The notes beneath the pieces were generated by a model, which was given only the letters and a program-made list of their open reading frames with translations, was not told the origin of the DNA and searched no databases. Both the position numbers and the translations under genes were made by a program. This document shows positions 7,102 to 11,058 of a stretch of DNA of 11,058 nt, one piece after another. The stretch comes from Actinomycetota bacterium (GTDB lineage: Bacteria > Actinomycetota > Acidimicrobiia > Acidimicrobiales > Ilumatobacteraceae), in the NCBI GenBank assembly GCA_005789925.1, contig SXWG01000155.1, forward strand, positions 1 to 11,058. Reading direction: 5' to 3'. How positions within the stretch are numbered: the stretch's first letter is position 1; every line of letters begins with the position of its first letter.

Positions 7102-9291
7102 TCAGCCTCCATCCGCCCCGAGGAACACGGCACGAACAAGATCCCCACGTTCGGCTAATTCTTTTACCGGTCCTTCGAATCGCACGTGCCCCTTTTCAAG
7201 GAACACTGCGCGGTCAGCGAAAGCGAGAGCAACGTTGAGAGACTGCTCGACAATCACCATCGTCAGGCCTGCATTCTTGAGGTTCGTAACGATTTCAAGA
7301 AGTTCTTGCACAACGATCGGAGCCAAACCGAGTGACAACTCGTCGATGAGCAGAATCCTCGGGTCGTGCACGAGTGCCATGCCGAGCGCAAGCATCTGTT
7401 GCTGGCCACCGGACAACGAACGCGCTTCCAGCCCTTGCTTGTCTCGCAGAATCGGGAAGATCGAATAGACCCGTTCGATGCGCTCATTTTGAAGGTCTCT
7501 GTCGACGAAGGTCATCATCGACGCCTTGAGGTTCTCCTCGATAGTGAGCGACGGGAAGGTGCCCATGCCGCCACGAACTTGTACGACGCCCTCTTTGGCG
7601 CGCATCTCTGCTTCGGCAAATGTGATCGCTCGACCGTCAAGACGAATGAAACCGCGGTCGGGTTGGGTCAATCCGGAGATTGCACGCAACAACGTCGACT
7701 TTCCTGCACCATTCGTTCCCAAGAGTGCAAGCACTTCGCCACGCTGTACTTCGAAACTGACATCGAACAAGATCTGCACAGTGCCATAACTGACATCGAC
7801 GTTCGACACCTGAAGCAGTGGAGTCTTCTCACGGTCCATTGCAGCGAGCCTCATGAGCTCGGCATGTTCACGCTTCACATCGAGCACCGCCATCGCGATG
7901 TCTCGCCGGATGAACCTCGCTCCATACATCATGATGAGACCACCGATGAGACCAGCGGGTGGAGCGACGACCGTGAGCGACGTGCGCTCGCCGAATGAGT
8001 CAGAAAGCGAACCGGCGAGCAAACCTCCGAAGAAACCACCGATAAGGAAGATGAAGATCGGAACGAGAGCAAAGGCCTGTGCCCGCATCTGAGGCGGTGC
8101 GACCGATGAGACAATCGGCCCGACGCAGGCGAATGCTGAAGACGTCAATGCATTTGCACATCCGAGCAACACAACGAGAACGACCGGGTTCTCAAACCGC
8201 AGGGCGAGCAGAGTGAAGAACCCGTAACCGAACACCAGCATTCCAGTGATGTTCATCAACTTGCGTGGGTTCTGACGGAAAATCTTGTCGAATATCGACC
8301 CGATGAATGGAAGAACCAACAGCGACGGTGCCCACGTCAGCGAGGTCACCCAACCACGTTTGAACGGACCGTACTCGTATGCATTCTCCAGCAGGAGCGA
8401 GAACTGGACCGGCACGGCGACTAGCGCGAAGCCGAGTACGCCGATTCCAACACATAAGTAATAAAAGGTGCGGATCTTCTTGAGTCGCTCAAAGGCGGCG
8501 CCCATCGAGATGCGCATGTCATCGGGACGGTCATACGTGGTTCCCGCGAACATCTTCTGCTCGTACTGCCCGCGTGGTGGCTCTTTCACCAAGAAAGTGA
8601 GCGCACCTGCGAAAGCGATGATCATCGCGATGATCACCATCACCCATCGCCACGCCGAATCACCACCGATCCAATTTGCGAGTGCTCCGGCAAGAAGTGG
8701 ACCGACAAGAAGTCCGAAGGGCCGACCAAGTCCGTCGATTGCATAAATGCGCGAGCGGGAAGCGATGGGATATGTGTCAGCGAGAAGTGAGTTGAAGCAC
8801 GGCAACTGGTACGAATACGTCGCACCCACTCCGGCGCGCGCCAAGAACATTAGGAATGGATTCGGCACAAGTCCGGTGAGTGCGATCATCAACGTAGACG
8901 AACAGACCGAGATGTTCATGATTCGCGTGCGTCGGAATCGGTCTGCGAGCCACGCCAGCGGAATGGCTCCGAGAACGATAATCACGCCGGCAAAACTGAG
9001 TATGCCGATGAGAGTGGTGTCGGAAATGTTGAGCGCCTTCTGGATGTCTGGGGCGAGCACGGCGAGGGCCGTGCGGTCGAACTGCTCGACGATGTGAAGA
9101 ATCAGCAGCACTGCAAGAGTTGCCTTGCCGCCGGCAGCGAAGGCCTCCTTCAGCGACACAGCCTCCATCGCGGTCACTACTGACTCGTCAATGGCGGCAC
9201 TGCGTAGCTGTGCCGCGCGGCGCTCTTCTTCGCCCTCGATGATCAGCGACGTCAGAGACTCAATGTCGCCAATAGGTGCCGTCCCTTCCAC
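7102..9291 (-). CDS. MFS permease fused to a LivF-type ABC ATPase
   Basis: The 729-residue product joins a major facilitator permease (about residues 55-465) to a LivF ATPase (about 492-729) in one open frame. The MFS part has about 12 hydrophobic segments and the loop 2-3 motif LADRFRRTRI (115-124), with a ~40-residue charged loop between helices 6 and 7. The ATPase has Walker A GTNGAGKST (525-533), signature LSGGQQQ (626-632), Walker B LLIDE (D650, E651), and EQS where the switch histidine would be, as in LivF proteins. The first ~55 residues are charged and rich in Glu. GTG 9291 is preferred because AGAGGGGG lies just upstream (9296-9303); ATG 9333 would add 14 residues but has only a weak site. 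It is first in the operon, with LivH-M-G following after one base. The LivF half should pair with that LivG; the job of the MFS half is unknown. Confidence 0.88.
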   Translation of the reverse strand: MEGTAPIGDIESLTSLIIEGEEERRAAQLRSAAIDESVVTAMEAVSLKEAFAAGGKATLAVLLILHIVEQFDRTALAVLAPDIQKALNISDTTLIGILSFAGVIIVLGAIPLAWLADRFRRTRIMNISVCSSTLMIALTGLVPNPFLMFLARAGVGATYSYQLPCFNSLLADTYPIASRSRIYAIDGLGRPFGLLVGPLLAGALANWIGGDSAWRWVMVIIAMIIAFAGALTFLVKEPPRGQYEQKMFAGTTYDRPDDMRISMGAAFERLKKIRTFYYLCVGIGVLGFALVAVPVQFSLLLENAYEYGPFKRGWVTSLTWAPSLLVLPFIGSIFDKIFRQNPRKLMNITGMLVFGYGFFTLLALRFENPVVLVVLLGCANALTSSAFACVGPIVSSVAPPQMRAQAFALVPIFIFLIGGFFGGLLAGSLSDSFGERTSLTVVAPPAGLIGGLIMMYGARFIRRDIAMAVLDVKREHAELMRLAAMDREKTPLLQVSNVDVSYGTVQILFDVSFEVQRGEVLALLGTNGAGKSTLLRAISGLTQPDRGFIRLDGRAITFAEAEMRAKEGVVQVRGGMGTFPSLTIEENLKASMMTFVDRDLQNERIERVYSIFPILRDKQGLEARSLSGGQQQMLALGMALVHDPRILLIDELSLGLAPIVVQELLEIVTNLKNAGLTMVIVEQSLNVALAFADRAVFLEKGHVRFEGPVKELAERGDLVRAVFLGADGG
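7106..7110 (-). promoter_or_regulatory. Shine-Dalgarno site of the LivH-LivM-LivG gene
   Basis: GGAGG on the minus strand, five bases before ATG 7100, lies inside the last codons of the MFS-LivF gene. It fixes the start of the transporter fusion at 7100 rather than at the longer in-frame start at 7148, and indicates coupled translation of the two genes. Confidence 0.8.
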
Positions 9292-9295
9292 AATT

Positions 9296-9303
9296 CCCCC
9301 TCT
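9296..9303 (-). promoter_or_regulatory. Shine-Dalgarno site of the MFS-LivF gene
   Basis: AGAGGGGG on the minus strand, followed by AATT and then GTG at 9291, is a strong purine-rich ribosome site. It favours GTG 9291 over ATG 9333 as the translation start. Confidence 0.6.
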
Positions 9304-9348
9304 TGCCCGGCTACTTGCAGTCAGCAAGTACATTCCCGGTTCCGCCCG

Positions 9349-9379
9349 ATACTAGAAGACCGCCAAAGAGGTATTGAAA
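9349..9379 (-). promoter_or_regulatory. Possible promoter of the transporter operon
   Basis: Reading the minus strand, TAGTAT (9354-9349) matches four of six bases of a -10 box, with a poor TTCAAT-like -35 about 18 bases upstream. Transcription would start near 9341 and leave a ~50-base leader before GTG 9291, which fits that start better than ATG 9333. The match is modest and found by eye. Confidence 0.3.
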
Positions 9380-9403
9380 GAGTGCATTAGAACCGTCTAG
9401 GGT
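9374..9403 (+). promoter_or_regulatory. Possible promoter of the solute-binding protein gene
   Basis: TTGAAA (9374-9379) followed after 18 bases by TAGGGT (9398-9403) resembles a housekeeping -35/-10 pair. It would give a leader of roughly 45 bases before ATG 9458. The -10 lies inside the inverted repeat at 9389-9406, a sensible place for a repressor site. Prediction is by eye only. Confidence 0.35.
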
Positions 9404-9406
9404 TCT
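9389..9406. repeat. Inverted repeat, candidate operator
   Basis: AGAACC (9389-9394) and GGTTCT (9401-9406) are exact reverse complements separated by six bases. The 18-bp dyad sits between the divergent genes and covers the possible -10 box of the binding-protein gene. Its size fits a dimeric regulator's operator, but no regulator for it is visible nearby. Confidence 0.4.
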
Positions 9407-9415
9407 CCCTGTGGG

Positions 9416-9428
9416 GCACCGGGGGTGC
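9416..9428 (+). repeat. Short hairpin in the leader of the binding-protein gene
   Basis: GCACC (9416-9420) and GGTGC (9424-9428) can pair around a three-base GGG loop. It lies just downstream of the candidate promoter and about 14 bases before the Shine-Dalgarno site, so it would be in the 5' untranslated region. It may be an mRNA structure, part of an operator, or chance in G-rich DNA. Confidence 0.3.
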
Positions 9429-9441
9429 TACCTACGTTCCT

Positions 9442-9450
9442 AAGGGGGGA
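9442..9450 (+). promoter_or_regulatory. Shine-Dalgarno site of the solute-binding protein gene
   Basis: AAGGGGGGA lies seven bases before ATG 9458. It fixes that start, which gives a proper signal peptide beginning MKRRY, rather than the upstream in-frame GTG at 9425. The strength of the site fits the high expression usual for binding proteins. Confidence 0.75.
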
Positions 9451-9457
9451 AACACGC

Positions 9458-11008
9458 ATGAAGCGACGTTACGTTGCCGCGTTCCTAGCGGCAGCAACAA
9501 TGGCTACGACGGTGGGTACGTCACTGACTGGAGCGAGCGCAGCTCGTGTCTCAGCAGTCAATCGCACCAATCCGTTTATGCCAAGTGCAGATAAGTTCTG
9601 TGTCAAGAAGGGCAACGCGGCCACGTCGGCACTCAAGTCCAATCCGGGCATGGGATACACCGACACGGAAATCAAGATCGGTCATCTCCGTTCTGATCTC
9701 GACAAGTTGGTTCCATTCGGTATCTATGTCGACCACGGCAACATGGTCGAGACCACGCGTGTCTTCACCGACATCATCAACAATGTCTGTGGTGGTATTC
9801 GCGGTCGCAAACTTGTCGTTATCGACAAGGGCTACCACCCAGCAGTTGCTACGCAGCGTGACGCGGTGGCGCAGCAGTTATGGGACGACCACAAGCCTGC
9901 AGCGGCATACACCACGTCGGGTTGGACAGGCCCTGGCGTGCAGTTCCTCGTGAAGGACGTCAAGGTCCCGCTCCTCACCAGTGAAGGCGGATCACTCGCA
10001 CTCATGCGTACCGGCAACTACTTCTCCATGGGTTCGTACCCAGCAGAAGTCAGTGTGAACGCGTTGATGGATTCGCTCGGCAACATGAAGGCTCTCAAAA
10101 CGACCGACATCGTCGGTGTCGTCTCGCCTGAGACAGACGGCATCGCCGCAGGTGTCCAGCCACTCATCACAGCACGACTCAAGAAGCTCGGCATCAAGCC
10201 GCAGAACGTTCACTTCGCTCAGATCACGTGCACGGGCAAGGGCACCGGTCAGTGCGCCGGCAAGCCAGAGCTCGCCGCGAAGTTCAAGGCAGCAGGCATG
10301 GACGCCACCAACGGCGTATACATCCCGATCGGTGTCGGTTCTGGCGAAGTTCTGCCGGTGATGGAAGCAATGGCATCTGCTGGTGTCGACTTCCGCGTGT
10401 CGTATTCGACCGGTCTGTCAAACGCCGCTGGTGACACACAGGCCAACACAATGTGCAGTAAGGGTACTACTTCTTCTGGTTGCCTCGGCTACCTGAAGAC
10501 CCGCTTCCTCGACTGGGGCTTTGCTGGCCCACACAGGTCGCTGAAGAAGTTGGACCCATTCACCCAGATGTGTGTCAATGAGTACAACAAGGGTTATGGC
10601 GTCGCAGCTAACGGTACAGCAACTGTGCTCGCCAACAACCCGGTGCGTATCGGCATGATCGCGTCGGTCTGCCCTGCTCTGCGAATCATCGCTGCAGGCA
10701 TTTGGGCCGCAGGTGACAACCCGAAGCGTGTAGACATCGCCAAGGGAATTCGTACCTTGGGCGACGTCGACTTCCGCTTTGGACTTCCTGCCACGACACG
10801 CCCAGGTAAGCCATGGTTGGCCAAGGATATGTTCTGGCAGAAGGGTCAGGCTCCGTGCCCGCCAACCAATGGCATCACCGACCTTGTCGGCGTTCCCGGC
10901 AAGCAGACTGCTGCAAGTGCATGCTTGTTCCCCGATACCGAGATGAACAAGAAGGCCGGTGCGAAGGTCTCCATCAACTACCAGTTGAAGGATCTTCAGA
11001 AAGGCTGA
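9458..11008 (+). CDS. Exported branched-chain amino acid-type solute-binding protein
   Basis: This 516-residue protein should bind the ligand outside the cell and deliver it to the Liv-type transporter encoded divergently. The N-terminus MKRRYVAAFLAAATMATTVG followed by TSLTGASA is a Sec signal peptide: positive start, hydrophobic core, and an AxA-type site near residues 26-29. The mature part opens with GYTDTEIKIGHLRSD (66-80), the usual first strand of type-I periplasmic binding proteins (Peripla_BP_6-like). It continues with alternating strand/helix segments such as GRKLVVIDKGYHP and VPLLTSEGG. It is longer than E. coli LivJ/LivK (about 370 residues). There is no lipobox cysteine at the cleavage site, unlike most Gram-positive binding proteins, while ten cysteines occur in the mature chain (48, 111, 258, 266, 333, 342, 372, 405, 467, 489), consistent with disulfides. 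Ligand identity cannot be read from sequence. Confidence 0.9.
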   Translation: MKRRYVAAFLAAATMATTVGTSLTGASAARVSAVNRTNPFMPSADKFCVKKGNAATSALKSNPGMGYTDTEIKIGHLRSDLDKLVPFGIYVDHGNMVETTRVFTDIINNVCGGIRGRKLVVIDKGYHPAVATQRDAVAQQLWDDHKPAAAYTTSGWTGPGVQFLVKDVKVPLLTSEGGSLALMRTGNYFSMGSYPAEVSVNALMDSLGNMKALKTTDIVGVVSPETDGIAAGVQPLITARLKKLGIKPQNVHFAQITCTGKGTGQCAGKPELAAKFKAAGMDATNGVYIPIGVGSGEVLPVMEAMASAGVDFRVSYSTGLSNAAGDTQANTMCSKGTTSSGCLGYLKTRFLDWGFAGPHRSLKKLDPFTQMCVNEYNKGYGVAANGTATVLANNPVRIGMIASVCPALRIIAAGIWAAGDNPKRVDIAKGIRTLGDVDFRFGLPATTRPGKPWLAKDMFWQKGQAPCPPTNGITDLVGVPGKQTAASACLFPDTEMNKKAGAKVSINYQLKDLQKG

Positions 11009-11010
11009 TC

Positions 11011-11058
11011 TCGGCTTAGCCGACTCAATCAAAAAGAAGGCCGGTGGCGCAAGCCACC
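11011..11058. terminator. Terminator hairpin after the binding-protein gene, cut by the window end
   Basis: GGTGGC (11043-11048) and GCCACC (11053-11058) pair perfectly around a GCAA tetraloop. The bases just upstream, AAAAAGAAGGCC (11031-11042), suggest the stem continues past the window as GGCC and then a T-rich tract, which would make a bidirectional intrinsic terminator. A smaller hairpin, TCGGC-TTA-GCCGA (11011-11023), lies directly after the stop codon. The T-tract itself is outside the window and therefore inferred. Confidence 0.65.

Noticed and set aside
7101..7148. Longer start for the LivH-LivM-LivG gene at 7148
   Set aside because: It would overlap the upstream gene by 47 bases, whereas ATG 7100 has an ideal GGAGG site and matches the beginning of LivH proteins.
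8615..8634. Two overlapping perfect 14-bp palindromes within the MFS coding region
   Set aside because: They arise from a repeated Met-Ile-Ile codon pattern in a hydrophobic helix (VMVIIAMIIAF) in the middle of a gene; coding explains them.
9425..9457. Upstream GTG start for the solute-binding protein
   Set aside because: It would place the Shine-Dalgarno site inside the coding region and bury the signal peptide behind eleven extra residues; ATG 9458 fits both.

Overview
The window looks like a piece of an actinobacterial chromosome of moderately high G+C. The family choices point that way: a haloalkane dehalogenase closest in layout to mycobacterial family-I enzymes, an SCO6745-type protein, and fused Liv-type ABC transporter genes of the kind seen in high-G+C Gram-positives. 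An Acidimicrobiia-like origin is my guess from the style of these proteins; no marker gene in the window proves it. All assignments rest on reading the translations and on remembered family motifs, not on a database search.

Left block (1-2334, + strand). The end of a TetR-family regulator, cut by the window edge, is followed after 25 bp by an apparently intact family-I haloalkane dehalogenase. That gene overlaps by four bases (ATGA) with a reading frame for an SCO6745-like protein. This last frame has an in-frame amber codon at codon 15. The body of the protein is open only from a TTG six bases beyond that stop, so it is either restarted, misread, or decaying.

Main block (2361-9291, - strand). 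Four genes lie almost end to end, with a 1-nt gap, a 10-nt gap and a 1-nt overlap. In transcription order they are: (i) a 12-helix MFS permease fused to a LivF-type ABC ATPase; (ii) a LivH-LivM-LivG triple fusion holding both membrane domains and the second ATPase; (iii) a COG3375-like GNAT acyltransferase; (iv) a member of the MenC/N-succinylamino acid racemase branch of the enolase superfamily with every catalytic residue in place. A divergent gene (9458-11008, + strand) encodes the matching exported branched-chain-type solute-binding protein. Together these give a complete five-component Liv-type importer in three polypeptides, plus an extra MFS domain, joined to a GNAT/racemase pair. In Geobacillus such a pair belongs to an N-succinylation route that converts D-amino acids irreversibly to L-amino acids. 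My main hypothesis is that this is an uptake-and-conversion unit for D-amino acids or N-acyl amino acids. The deacylase expected for the last step is not in the window.

The 166-bp divergent spacer (9292-9457) carries possible promoters for both directions and two inverted repeats. The last bases of the window form the first part of a strong hairpin terminator that is cut off by the window end. No RNA genes, insertion sequences or CRISPR arrays were seen.
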